Part shown: positions 23,256 through 36,987 of the stretch, in pieces | How positions within the stretch are numbered: the stretch's first letter is position 1 | How the letters are laid out: every line of letters starts with the position of its first letter | From: Mycteria americana | Lineage: Eukaryota > Chordata > Aves > Ciconiiformes > Ciconiidae | Assembly (NCBI RefSeq): GCF_035582795.1 | Contig: NC_134396.1 | Coordinates: 34,019,683-34,083,682 of the forward strand | Length of the DNA: 64,000 nt | Reading direction: 5' to 3' | The notes under the pieces: generated by a model | Database searches by the model: none | What the model was told of the DNA's origin: nothing | Seen by the model: the letters and a program-made list of their open reading frames with translations, nothing else | Program-made: the position numbers and the translations under genes

Positions 23256-26200
23256 ATTACCCACAGTATGGCTTTTACTAGAGTTAAATATTAACTTGTC
23301 CAGAGGAAACGAAAGGCAGCAAAATATCACAGGGTTATTGATTTCACTGTAACTTTATCCAAACGCCTTACTGTGGCAAGTACTATATAAAAAAATAGGG
23401 AGACAGACTACCTTCTCCAAAGAACCTATATCACAAAAATCACAGGACAATGCACTAAAAGACAAGTGAGAAGAAGAATATATTTTGTTATACTGACAAA
23501 AATTGAATGAAAAATAATGTGGAATAAAATAGATTTGAACTAGAAAAATGGGGAAAAAACAGGAAAACAAGGAAGGCTGATGAAAGAAGAGAGAGATCAG
23601 AAAGGGAGGAATAGAAACACTAGCAAAGGGTAATGATAGTAAAATGGCAGGAGATGGCGGAAGAACCTGTTGTAATGAAGTTTTGACATTTTAAAAAGTT
23701 GTCCATTCTGTTTGTTCATCTCTATCCATTCTGTCCACTGCTACCATGATGAAGTATTATAAACGACTTAAAGTTTTACCTGTGGAAAACTACAAGTTTC
23801 TGGCAACAGAAGCTGTAGTGATTCTGACCGGGAGACCACTCTACGTTGAGGAGCCAGTGACCCACACCGGAGCTAACCTGGGCAGGTGCTGCATGCCCAG
23901 CATGGCCTTCGTGCTGTGCTGTGCTGTGCCGTGCCACACGCCTTCCTCCACCGCAGCCTATGCATGGTGCTGGAGGAGCCTGTGGGCAGCTCCCACTCAG
24001 CGCTGGTGATAAGCCTTGTCTTTAACAGCGCAACAAGAAGTTCTCTGGAGAACATCTTTCCTTTCTGACAGCGGAAGTGATGAATGAGAGTTGCTTTCTT
24101 GCTAGGAAATCCTAAAACATCTTGAATGACTGGCAGGGGTGACTCGCTCTCTTTCTCTGCCATGAATGAGGTCTGCAAGGCATCTTGCACGTGAATTGGA
24201 GTCCTGTTTGATGCCTGGGGCTCCCAGCACCTAAAGGCATGTAGGATTATCTATGCTTTTCTCTTCTTATTGCGTTAGCTCTAATAAATAGCATAGCTTT
24301 TCTTACTGGGATGCAACAGACCAGCACCTCCCAGGGCACCAGAAGCCTAAATGAATATCACTCTAAGGAGCTAAAACCAGCACCTACTAATAAAACTAAA
24401 ACATAATAAAGCTAAAACCTTTGCATTATTCTCCCAAGAACAACTGACATAATGTCCTCCCACCTGCAAGGCATGCAGTATCAATGACATCAGGCATTGC
24501 CACGAAGTTTGCCAGTAAATGTAAATAAAACGCTTTCACAGAGACTCCTAGGGCTTTTCCTCGCTGCAAATTTCTACCTTATCTAAAATGGAACAACTAT
24601 TTGGGAAAATCTCTCCTTGTGGAAAATTAGTTCAACCTAATAATGCCTTTATCCTTTTTTTCATCTAATTTTTGACTTAAATAGGAACAATGCAAATATT
24701 ATTCTGAAACAAGGCCATCCACGCTGACTTTTACTAAACAAAAAAGTCTGAGATAACTCCACAAACAGAACAGTGCAGATCAGGATGCTCATTTCCATCT
24801 GAAACTTGCAAGAAAGGAAGTTAAGCATCACACATCAATCATCTTAAGCAATGAGACATATCTCTTGCCCCTGTGTGCAGTCATATCCTAGTGTTTTCTC
24901 ACACTACACCCACAAACTTGCCTAAATCACAGCAGGAAGCCATCTAGTACCCACTACATAACGAGTTTCCTCTAGTCTGTGTAGGCTGTTCTTTAGGCCT
25001 AAAAGTAAAATACATTGAGTTTTTAGGTTTATTACTACCAGACAGCTCAGGCTGCTTTTCTTCCTTTGGGAACACACACCCTGCTTACTATAGTGATTTA
25101 TGAGATACTGTAATCCAGACATTTTTGTCATCAGTAGTACAGTCACTACAATTAGTATTAGCATATATTCCAGACACTTCATATGCACTAAATGGAGGTC
25201 AAACCACGTTATGTGCTTATACTGCAAGAAAACTGTCTTATTCTGTGTATCCTCAGCATCTGGGTGATTTCAAGATGTCGATACAAGGTTAATGAATTAC
25301 AAGGGCACAAACCCAGCATCAACAAAGACCTGAATCAATGCAGGAGGTCTGGGTTTCAAAACCCCTTTCTATCACATATAGGTAAGAAAATGGACCCTGT
25401 CGTAGCGAAGCATGACGGAGGGAGAGTCATGGTGATGGGCAACTCTGCCCTAGCCTTCCTGCTACTGCCAGCCCTGCAGATTTAGTCTCAGGTAGCTTTG
25501 GGTGAGGGGGCTGCTCCCCAGCTTGATGGTCTTCACACAAGATTGGCGGTGGCCACTTGGGGCCGGTGAGCACTGGAGAAACACACAGGAGCCTTGGCCT
25601 GGGGGGGACCCAGAGGGGAGACCGAACAGGGGACATCTTGCTCATCCTGCAGCTGGACTGAGGCAGGAGGGCACTGGGTTGGGTGAACAAGGTGCTTCAC
25701 ATTTTTTCTGCCTCGATGCTGAGTTACCCTCAGCGTGACAGTTAAGATCGACTTTCCCTGCCTCCACTCTAAAAAGGGCACGTACCTGTCAGATTTAAAA
25801 ATCAGAGAATCCTAGATATCCTGAGAATTAGCGTAAGCATTGAAATAACTTTTATTCACCAGAAATGGAAAAGGTTGACAGTAGGGATTGCTTACAGCCA
25901 GCCACTGCTGGCAAGCTAAACCACCAAATGCGTATTTTGTTTTATGTATTAAAATGTCACCTTTATTCAGCTAGGCTGCTCATCTTTAGCCACAAAGATA
26001 GCACGATGTTTATTCTTAGTCCTGTCACTACAATTAAGGAAACTCTAAAACCTGTGGAACATTTCTTTAGAGAAGGTGTTAGCTGACCGGCTGACTCCAA
26101 CAGAGCCAAATAAAGTGTGTGTCTAACAGTACCAGACAATCTTTAAACAGAAGCCTTTTAGCTAACAGTAACCAGCCGTCCCCATCTCGCTATTATTTCA

Positions 26201-29200
26201 CCACTAAATTTTTCTTAAATTCCTCCATTTTATCTTTGTCCCAATCCTCCCAGGATCATGTAGCATCACATGTGGACATGCACAATTTTTGCAATGTCAG
26301 CCATTTATAAAAATTAAAAGTTGGGCATATAAAAATACAATAGTACATTATTCTCACTAGATACTTAAAAACAATGAATATAGTTTTATGCCTTCATTCA
26401 GTGTAGACATTTGTGCAGTTAATTTTAAAAAATCATGCACTTTTAGATGAAAACTTTTTATTTAGGCTATCATTACAAATTAAACCATTAAACAGCACTG
26501 CTGTCTTCATGACAGAGAAATGGAAGAGAAGTATAGCAATGTATGTTTGTGATTAGTTAGATGCATACCTGTGTAAACACAACAAATTTTTTAAAAGGCA
26601 TGATGTCTTGGTGATAAACAGAGGTTCCATTACACTGCACAAGACATAATTTTTCAAATGCTAGAGATGGTCACACTATTTGTTAAGAAAGCCTGGAAAT
26701 AGTAAAATAACAGGAAGAAGAGAAAACCTTTCCCCCATGCCCCCTGCACTGCTTTTTATTTCACGTGCAATACCCGATTTCACATACAAAACTGACAGAA
26801 GAGCAGCCCTGTGCCTAAACTTCTCCCAATGATGAGGACACTTTCCAGGGAAGAGGACGTATGAAGTTGAATGCTCAAAGCCTAAGAAGGACATTTGTAG
26901 GTGAATATCCTGTTCACAGAGCAGACATTGAAGCTTGCATATTAAAGGAGTCGAGCTGCATCAGTGCAAAAGAAAATCTCCCTTTAGCTCCGTCTCTAGG
27001 GATTTACTTGTCACCCCTGTATCTGGATCCTGGCTGGCCTCAAGGAACAGATAGGTATTAAGTAGCTTGGGCTCAGGTAGTTTTAGGTAGCAACTAAGTA
27101 GCAGGTTTTGTTTTTGAGACGGGGTTGTGGAAAGAAATGGATTGCAGTTTGGGGCTTATCCAACAAAGTGCCTGAATCCTGCTTTACATGTAGACATCAT
27201 TCAGTGCATCTAATTCAAGGTTAAACTGACAGTCCTCTGAATAAACATGATCCCAAACCCACCAGCATGTCAAGTCCTTTTTCCCTAATTTACTTTGAAT
27301 CAACAAGTGCCATCTACTTCAGTCAAATATGTTTTCCTTTCACAATTCTCCAGTCCTCTGTTTATTAGCCTTGTTCTGAATGCAGGAACAAGGTGTCTAG
27401 AACAAACTGGTCTCGGACACCATCTCACCCGTCACCTCATCAGGACTGTTGAGGCCACCTGAGGCCACTTTTTGGCTCCAAAAGTCACAGTGCTTGGCTA
27501 TAGTGTGGTGCACAAGAGGACTGTATGCCAACCTGGTCCCCTAGATGCTACTCTAGGGCTAATTTTAACTCCACTTGCTTCAGCCAATCTTCAGCTTTGC
27601 ATCTTCCTGCTTGTCTTTGCAAGGATAGGCTGCCAGCCTCAGAGAACACTACATGGCTTAATTTCATTTTTCACAGAGTTGTACTTTTGCTTATTTCCAG
27701 CTTCCTTTCTCTCTCCATCTGGTAATAAACAATGGGAAGTCATGCCAGCAGTTGCAATACCTTTGGGAAGTTTGGTGCCTATAATTCGTGTCATGTATAT
27801 TACCCACTTGTAATTTGTTATGATGACTGATGACTTGTTCAAAGACCTTCCAGGCTCAACACTGAATCTTGCACTCACAGGAGCAGATTGAACAGAGTAA
27901 GGATTCATGTCATCTCCTGTGCAGGTATGTTAGGTAATCCCAATCTTGTTTATAAATCCTGGGTGAAGAAAGAGACTTGCAGATGTATCCTACAGGGAAT
28001 GAGATCAATACCTTGACTAGCTCCAGCTGGGTAGCAGTACTTTGTATTCTCCAGGGTTTGCTCCATCCATAGACAAAGAGAATTACTCATACAGGGGAAA
28101 AAAAAAAGACAAGAAAGAAAATTGACAGAACTGAACATGATGGCAGAAAATAACTATGAGTATTATGGAACTAGAGTAAATTAAAAATTAAAAAAAAAAA
28201 TCAAGGCAATCATGATGTGGAAGTTTGTTAACTAAACCAAATCAGAGAGAAATTCTTCTTGCTTTGTTCTTCATTTTTCCATGACTTTGCATCTGGAATT
28301 TCATCATCAGTAGATCAGGAAAATTTCTTTGTAGTATAAAAAAGGGTCTTGATAAAGCAGTGGTCAAAAAGAGCTTTATATCATGAAAGGTGGCTTACTT
28401 CCCATTTATATCAGTTTTCCTTGCGGTATCTGACTTTCGTTTAGCACTTTACAAGATTTACCCCAGAACCGTCTCTCTTGAAATCAATCCCATGCTAATT
28501 TTTGTGATTTTTTTTTTTGTATTGGTGGTTTCATTTTAAATGGAAACTACCTCTGCAGCAAGCCTGGATGTACAACTACACTACTGATTTACCCATATAC
28601 AGAAAAGGACCTGTTGAAACAAATTCCTGCATTTAACCTCATTAGTGAAAGCCAAGATATAATTGTTTTTCTTGGCTGGACATTTGGTTACTAGTTTAGT
28701 CCACAAAGCATAAAGCATGTTTGCTTAAGGCTCACAGGAGAGCAGAGGTCAGAAAAGAAAGCCAAGAATTCATTTACATTTAAAAAAAAAGATTTTAAGA
28801 GTTTAGAGTAATTGTTATGCCAGATAAGGTTTTGAAAAAGAAAAAAAACCTGTTTGATAAGTTTCGGTTTGAGACAAGCCAAGAGTCGCCAGGAAATTCC
28901 AGTTCCACAGATGTCCTACCAGTACTGGAAGGGTCACTGTATTTGCTTTAACTTCCCTGGCTTTAAAAGGGATGTAGTAGCTTTTTACATTTATTAACCA
29001 ACATTTATATTTAACTTTCTTAAAAGCAATGGGGAAATGATAAGGAAATGTGCATACATTCTTAAACATTTTATTGATCTAATTTCTTATGGAGCACCCT
29101 GCCTTTCTAGGATAATTTTTTTCAGTCTAAAATTACTCAGATATATATTTCTATGGACAATGAAGTTGCTTTAATGATAAACTCAATCTCAATGCTGCCC

Positions 29201-29306
29201 AGCTGTCATAGGTCATTTTACTCCTTAGTTAGGCACTTCAGTCAGTGTTTCTGAATGCTGCTAAACATGCTGACTGCAGAATAACAACAGGATACTTGGG
29301 TTTGGC

Positions 29307-29395
29307 CAGGTGTTAAATTTCTCTCTAAATTTCACTCTAAGTTACTAAGTTACAGGTGTTAAATTTCTCTCTAAATTTCACTCTAAGTTACTTTA
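29307..29395 (+). repeat. Tandem duplication, 46-base unit, two copies
   Basis: A 46-base unit starting CAGGTGTTAAATTTCTCTCT is repeated once. The first 40 bases of the copies (29307-29346 and 29353-29392) are identical, which points to a recent slippage or tandem duplication event. Confidence 0.93.
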
Positions 29396-29559
29396 TTGTC
29401 CTGATTTCAAGCTGGCTCTTTTTCTGTACACAAAAGGAAAAAAAGCCCAACTCCCCCCCCGCAGTGGTCACCCAACAGTGTGACAGCACTGTAAGGTGTC
29501 ACTTCAGCAGACATCCACAAAACTATCAGATGACCCCTGGTTACCTAACCCTCTCCAGC

Positions 29560-29830
29560 TGTCCGGAAAGCTGCAGGGCCATGGCACAAGCCTGCCGACT
29601 CTGAGGCTCGTCCCGACACTGCCGCTGCCGGATGGTACCACGGCTGCTGGTGCTGCTGCCATCGCCACGTCTCTTCCCGCTCCGTCCTCGGCAGGGGCAG
29701 CAAGGCCAGGCGTGCCGGAGGGGTAGCGAGAGCAGCGGCACCAGTGATGCCAACAACAGCAGGAAAATCACAGACGCCAGCAGAGGTGAGGATTGGAGCA
29801 GCAGCAGGAGTGCCCAGAAAGGAACAAAAC
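29560..29830. other. GC-rich, CpG-containing patch of unknown role
   Basis: About 270 bases are much richer in G, C and CpG than the flanks. The minus strand has an open frame across the patch whose middle is very hydrophobic (reading VIFLLLLASLVPLLSLPL at 29718-29771) and then turns basic. It has no ATG before a stop upstream, and no known family is recognised. A plus-strand donor-like AGAG|GTGAGG occurs near 29785. This may be an orphan CpG patch. Confidence 0.4.
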
Positions 29831-32800
29831 TGAACCTAAGTGTGAAATCAAATGATGTTCTGAGTCAGCTTATACTCAGAACAATGCAGGTACCATCCAG
29901 CAAGCTGCAAATGGGCTTTGAAATTAATTGCACACGACAGAACATATTACAATACTGGTTTCAAATATGCTTGTTTGTAGCAAATGGCAACTATTTCTGG
30001 CACAACTCTAGTAAACAAGAGGCAAGCATTGTGGGGCCGTAACTTCAAGGATGGGGACGTATCATGAAGTGTCCCAGTTCTCTGCGTTACTCGCTGACAC
30101 CATGGAGTCGCTGGAGTTTTCTCTATCTAGATTTGAAACTTTGTTTCCTAGATTTCTTAAAAATTGAACCTGTGTCTCTGCAGATGCTTTCCTGGGTACC
30201 TGATTTTACTTTTAGGTCTAAGCCCTACGCTGCCCATTATTTTGTCAGGTCTATTCTCAATGAAATGTAACTCCCCAGGGGAAAAATATGGTTTTATTAT
30301 GGACTATTTCCCCTGTAAGGGACTAGTCAAAGAAAAGATGGGTAGCAACTGTGTCCTTTTTAATCATTTTGGCATCCCAATAGAGTCATCCAGCTGTACT
30401 TATTTCCAGCACTGTGTCATGCTAGGCCATTCTGGGCGCAGCATCACAAACATTTGCCACATGCTGTGATTGTGAACCCTTCAAGGAAACAGGTGAGCCA
30501 AACTGACAGGGACTACCGTTTGGAGGAAATACCATTCAGTCAACTTTATTTTCTTCTCTGTCTTTGGTGGAATACAAGTTCTCCATGCCCCATCCCCTCA
30601 GGATGCAAAACAACCTTATCTTGGAAGCACCACACACTTCACACTTCACAGCCAGCCGAGCCGCCTGAATTAGAGCAGATAACCCTCAGGAAATGCTTAT
30701 TGAATTGAGCAGGGAATTCTCATTACTGTTTCTTGTCTGTTTTCGTGGAATAGATCGGCTTCCACATCTCTCCTTTTAAATATATTTAACATTTGTAAAT
30801 ACCCTGGCTCTTCCAGGTCTGAGACTCTAGCCTAGCTGGCTCACTTCTGTATCCATGCAAAGGGAATTCACTGAATGTAAAGCGTGTCCCAGCTGACTAT
30901 GATTTGGTCCTGAAGTCACTTCTGTTCACTTTAATCTGGGAATGACGATTCAAAACAAAATAGTTTTATAGGCCTGACTACGACACAGACTTTCCTCCTC
31001 TCTAAATTAATGTGAACAGGAGTAAAACTGAAGACAAATAACAGTTCTGTTGAAAAGTCCTGAGCACATACTCGTGGAAACTTTTAAGAGGCTAATAAAT
31101 AGGAGCATTTGAGTGAATGAGGCTTTTATTCTCAGCTTGAGACTGCAGTGGCTGAAACTATTACGCAGCCAAATGAGTATTAGGCACTCTCAGCAGAACT
31201 GAACTCTCTTATTAAGTAGTAGTTACTCCTGTTCTGAAGTAAAAGCTTTAGCTAGTCTGTGATTAATATTATGTATTGATTTGGTGTGAGGACAATGAAA
31301 GAGGATTTCAAAAGTAATTGTATCTGCCAATTTGAAGAAATACTTTCCAAATTTTGGTGAACAGAACAGCAAACAGAAGACAGTACGTCTCTGAAGAGAA
31401 AACTGGCTCACACGTGTGGAAATACATGCATACCGAGGATGTCTGGAGGCAGGTACTGAGGCAAGTAAACCAGCTGAGGTTGCCTTTATGCTAATGAGCA
31501 GCACTCAGTGGGCTCACCCTCCTGCACAGCCTCCAAGCCAGTGCATGCGCCTTTTAAAGACTGCTGATTTTTAAAAACAAATTTATAGTACATCATAATG
31601 TGAGGATATTAATACTTTGCCAACACATGGCACCTTCCCTCAGAAAATCTGTGTGGCCCTTTTTACACTGGTTAGTACTTACAAAAGAAATCTCCTATGA
31701 CTGCAAAGAAACCCCAAACTGGATTGTGTAATTCTGTTTTGACACTACTGATGTTACCCCCTGTTTACACCAAAGAACAAAAGCACAGATATAACCTTCT
31801 GAAACTTATACGCCAAAATCCATACAGATACATTTAAATTTTCACTTGTATTTACTGGTACTTAGGAACCTTCAAAAGGTGCTAGCTGACCATTTCAGCA
31901 CTATTGAAATTAAATTCATGACCACTGTGCTTACAAATTAAATTTCATTCATTATTTGGTCAAAGTCACAAAAAAGAAAGAAGCAGAACCACAAATGTAA
32001 TCAATGTATTACTTGAAGCAAACCTTACTTTTAGCATTCATACAGACAGCTTCTGCTCACCAATGTAAGTGTTCACATTTTAGGAAATGGGAGAGGTTAG
32101 CTGGTTGGTTTTAGCTGCATGTATTTGCATTGACTCATTCTGGAAAGTTTTTGTTAATATGAGTATCCGCATACTAACTTTTACTACTTATCAGGGTCCT
32201 CCCCACCTACCAGTAGTAGAAATACTAGCAAAACACTTTGGGGCATGTTGACTCTGCTAATAACAATAATAATAGATGGCTCATCACCGTCTTTGAAGTG
32301 GAGGATTAATAATAAAAATAATGAGTAAACTGTTAGGGGATTGCAGTGAGACTAGAAGGAAAATATAAAAACAACCATATGATTCACCTTTTCACTAAAA
32401 GGAGTCTGAGTGCACTGTTCCAGTTAAGCAATTTCTTCTTTAAAAGACACCAAAATAAGGATTCAAATTAGAAAGCAACTTGAAATACAGTATGCTTGTT
32501 TATCCAGACTACATTTAATCTCATGCTAAGCACAGAGTTGTGTTACTTAGTTCACCTTTGCTCCTAGGTGTAAAATGAGGGTGTGTGTTCAGGACTGGAA
32601 CATGGTGTTGTGCTGGGGAGCACCACACGCAGGTACAGCCAGTACTGCTGCTTGTAAACAGAGCATATCTGGCTCTACGTGAAGAAGCTACCAGCAGATA
32701 GAGGTTGTCAGGAAAATCTCAGCTTTGCAACCTGGATCACCAAATGACTAATTTATATTTTGGATTCCCCATGCATACCTATTTTCTAATTCTTGAGTGA

Positions 32801-35364
32801 GCTTGGAACGGCTGACAGAGGAATCTCCCTAAGGTGAATCTGTCTGCTGAAGACCACAGCTACACTGCATTCAAACACTTGTATTTCCCAAGCAGGGGCA
32901 CTGAACAGGCACCTGTAACTTCTGCATGTTCAAAGGAATGTGCAGTCAAACTCTGTTCAACTTCTTGGATAGAGCTTAACAAAAATTAAAAAAAACACTG
33001 GAGACTCACAGAAGTTCAAAGTTATTCATATCGAATATTGAACTCAGGAAGGATGTTTAAATAATCTGGGGTTTTCTTTTCTAAATCCATTAAAATATTT
33101 TCTGGTTTGTCCCTTCTTTATCAAGCAATTAGACTTGTTTGCTCTCTTCTCTTCTTTCCTCTCTATCAGGTGTTGTCAGGGCTACTTGTGTTTACTTCCT
33201 TATTTGCATTTCTTTAATGGAGGCAAAAAGTCCAGGCACCCAACAGACTCAGCAATTTACAAAAACATAGTCCTAGGTAAAAGCAGCACAACGTTACTCA
33301 AGATTTTCTCTCTCACACAGTCACACATCTCTATTTGTCTTCAGCTGAGCAGTTATAGCCTACTGGACGAAGAGCTATTCTGTTTGGTCATAAACCTTAC
33401 CAGCCAGAAACCCATAGCGAGACTTGTCTGCCAGATTGGTGGGCCAGGTCCAAAACTGAGACACCAGTTCTTCCCATCATTTAGGACTCAGCTATTCTGT
33501 ACAATGAGGAATAACCTCAAAACTTGGTTTATTTATTGAGGTCCCAAAAGAGCAAAAAAACCCCTTACACAGGTGGGTTTTTTTTTTCTCTATCAATATT
33601 ATATAATGAAACTGAAAGAACATATGTAGTAGCAGAGCTATTAGTCACTATACTTTATCTTACCTATTTAAATATTCTTAATCCACATATATGCAGAGAA
33701 CATCCCTCACGTATACACCTTGGGTCCTCCACAATATTAAGTACAACATATCTGATTTTGGCTGAGAATGAGTTTAGCTAAAATACGTGGTTTAATAAAA
33801 TTCTGAAGGGATGGGAATAATAATGACAGCATGATGCTCCTGCCCAGGGTGACAGGCTGCAGCTCACTTTCTGGATTAGGAGTCCACCCAGTAGGGTTCA
33901 GGAGTGTGTGGGCATGTGGAAGGGCAGAAGAGCCTGGGGAAAATTTGAAGGAATATTCTCTTGTTTTCCCTCACCAATAACTCTGAGGGGCTGTCACACA
34001 TCTGCTCAATCCATGTATGCTGCATGGATTAGTGGCATGAAGAGTCAAGTTGGTTGAACCAGTTGCCAGTGTATAAGGTAGGTTCCTTGTGGTCTCCACT
34101 ATAAGAGTCCCCCTGAAATCGTGGGGGCACCTGTGAGCACTTGCAGAAGCTGGGTGGCCTCCATGCTGCCCTGCAGTGGGAAAGAGGAAGGTGCTGGGAC
34201 CGCGGGGCATCTCATAGGCATCAGAGCTGGATGTGTGGAAGTGCAAAGAAACTAAAACAGGCAGCCCCACCAGAGGTTTTTTTTCCCCCTCCATTTACAA
34301 AATCTGCCTACAATTCACACTAAGAAGGAAAAATAAAAAAAAAGAGGCAGCAAGTAGCAGTGAGATGTTGTGTTTCCAGACGGTGAATTACCATTGAAAC
34401 AAAGAACTAAAACCACAGACTCTGCATTTTTGCAGTGTACCTAAAGAAACTTATAGTTTTATCCTGTTGGGTATAAGGATGGTGAAGAGTATGTTCTTCT
34501 GGCACACCTCAACAGCTCAGCTCAAGCGAGAGCAGCCACAGAGCAAGTCTGTGTTTGCATTGCACTTTGCTGTCAGGGGTGTTTGGACTTCCTGTAATAA
34601 ATCCCCAAATAAGAAGCCCTGCCGTACACAGAGGCAGATGCTGGATCCTTTACCAAGGCATTCTGGAGGAAGATGTCTGTCCTGTTAGACAGGAGGGAAA
34701 AAACTTGTGGGAAGACACTGGAGAATTCATGTCACAGCAATTGTCCTATCCTGCGGCTGCACCTTGGAGCCACCCTGTTAGCAACTGGTAAATTGTGCTG
34801 ACCTAAGATTTAACCAGCCCACTCTTAGGCTACTTGTAGAGAGTGCTATTACCACAACTAAGGAGAGGTTGTGCATATGGATAGAAATCACTCTGGAATA
34901 ACATAGAGGTTTATTCAATGCTTGGATTAATTTTGCAAAGAAGGCAAGCCCTGATAACTCACAGTAGGGGCTAGGAGTCAGAATTATATGCAGATCACAT
35001 CTTTTTTTCATGAAAATAAATACTGGAACACACTCAGGAAAATCTGAATAATATTAAGATGTCAAAAGCTTGATGTTACCCATTTCTTCATGACATGATT
35101 TGACACTGTAACATCAAAGGATGAGCCTTTCAACTCACTGATGCTATCTCCACACTAGAAAACAATTCATTTGTTGTACATGAAAGCAGTTTAGACCAGT
35201 TGATCCTTTAACTGTTGTAACCCTGGAAAGCTAACTTAACATCCAGCACAGCATCAGGCAGCAGAGCAACTGCTGCAAGTGTTTCCTTAAAGCCTGAATA
35301 CAACTTAAAAGCTTGAATGCAATATAATCTTTCTCAACTCTGGCTTTGCTCATGTATTTATGTA

Positions 35365-35412
35365 TCTATACATACATGTGTGTACATATATATATATATA
35401 TGTATATATGTG
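35365..35412 (+). repeat. TA/TG microsatellite
   Basis: Alternating TA and TG dinucleotides with short interruptions, including a pure TA stretch of about nine repeats. Confidence 0.9.
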
Positions 35413-36398
35413 CCTGATGCATCAGATCACATCTGCTCACCTAGGTGATTTGTCACCACCCTGTTTCACAGCAAGCTAGTCCAGGAGCTTCAGGTCAATA
35501 AAGGCCCTGAGGAACCTTCTTGTGCTCTCCTTGAGATTCCTGTTGCACCACATTCCTACTTCGAGAGAAGGCAATTAACAAAGTAGTGCTGTTTGAATTA
35601 GAAGCATGAAGAGACTAAGCCTTTCATCAGTAGTAATTACTCGTTTGAAGTCGGGGTTAGGAAGCTTATCAATGGAAGAAGTGCTAGTGAATGGTAACAC
35701 AAAAGTAACAACACCTAATAGGGAGTAGTCAGAATAAGCAAAAAAAGAACTTATCAGGCTAAACAAACCAGAGACAGAAATGAAGAGTAAGCAATTGGAG
35801 ATGAGAAACAGAGTGTCTCTTCTGCATTCTGTTCAGCATTCACAAAAAAAGCTCTACTCTTGATCGCATCCCGCTTTCTTTCCTGTGGTCATGGTTTCCA
35901 CTCACAAGAGTGGAGGTACTCATGGAGACCAGCTTTGTAGGAAGTGCAGCACCTGAGGAAAATGAGAAGGGTGTCTAGACAGCCTCAGGAGGATGATTCT
36001 GAGGGTACTTTACCCTGCTTTGTCCCTGTCTGATTTGGCTTTGGGGGAAAAAAAATGGAGTGCCTTTTTCTTTCCAGGACTTTTTAGAAGAGACCTGGCA
36101 AATGAGTTAACTGAATTGGTGACGACATTGCCTGTGTAGGTTCATGTCACTAGTCTCATCCATTTTTACTCACTTCACAATTCCAGCAATTGAGAAAGTA
36201 CTCCGCAGCAGGTACTGAACCTGCGTGACAATCCTCCCATGAGCTGGTGATGTCTACCAACACAAATAGCATTTAGACCAGTGTCGAGCTGATAACTGCT
36301 CCATATAAGGCAGAACACTTTAATCTAAAGATGCCTGAATTCAGGTTTGGTAGGCCAAAATTATGCTTATTAACAGCAGCCTGGGTTAGATCTTCTGG

Positions 36399-36987
36399 TG
36401 TACTAGTATAGGCTGGGATAGAGTTAATTTTCTTCATAGCAGCTTCTATTGTGCTGTTTTGGATTTGTGACCAAAACGATGTTGATAGCACACCAATGTT
36501 TCAGTTGCTGCTGAGCAGTGCTGACACACAGTCAAGGCCTTTTCTGCCTCTCACCCCACCCCACCAGCGAGTGGGCTGGGGGTGCACAAGAAGCTGGGAG
36601 GGGACACGGCTGGGACAGCTGACCCCAACTGACCAAAGGGATATCCCACACCATATGGCGTCATGCTCAGCATATAAAGCTCGGGGAAGAAGAAGGAAGG
36701 GGGGACGTTCGGAGTGATGGTGTTTGTTAGCCCAAGTAACCATTACACGTGATGGAGCCCTGCTTTCCTGGAGATGGCTGAACACCTGCCTGCCCATGGG
36801 AAGTAGTGAATGAATTCCTCGTTTTGCTTTGCTTGCACATGCAGTATTTGCTTTGTCTACTAAACTGACTTTATCCCAACCCATGAGTTTTCTCACTTTT
36901 ACCCTTCCAAATCTCTTCTCTTCTGTTGCAGGGAGTGCGTGAGTGGCTGGGGGGGGCTTAGCCACCTACTGAGGTTAACCCACAACA
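36399..36987 (+). mobile_element. Solo LTR of an avian endogenous retrovirus, copy A
   Basis: The 589-base element begins with TG and ends with CA (TGTACTAG to CACAACA) and is flanked by near-identical 5-base repeats, TCTGG and TCTGT. It shares its left half and its extreme right end with the element at 62205-62765. The U3-like part has the run AGCTGGGAGGGGACAC and a TATA box (TATAAA at 36673-36678). A polyadenylation-type motif (ACTAAA) lies further right, near 36860. No internal viral genes adjoin it, so it is a solo LTR left by recombination between the two ends of a provirus. The name of the family is not assigned here. Confidence 0.85.

Larger units (their letters stand above)
20161..36398. 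other. Intergenic stretch without recognised genes
   Basis: No coding exon with family support is seen on either strand. It holds A-rich runs (23216-23255), a short TGTGC-type run (about 23912-23935), a local GC-rich patch at 29560-29830 and a TA/TG microsatellite (35365-35412). The unlocated terminal exon of PRUNE2 could lie here or between 37 and 49 kb. Confidence 0.5.

Noticed and set aside
33135-33539. Plus-strand frame of 134 codons
   Set aside because: It starts at TTG, has no recognised family and crosses ordinary intergenic sequence.
33560-33640. Minus-strand frame SLYNIDREKKNPPV with a stop, tested as the PRUNE2 terminal exon
   Set aside because: The only nearby acceptor puts it in the wrong phase relative to the exon at 49389, and the match is short.
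35445-35560. Minus-strand frame ending in FIDLKLLD, resembling the expected PRUNE2 C-terminus
   Set aside because: Only a few residues match, the preceding residues do not fit, and there is no acceptor in the right phase.
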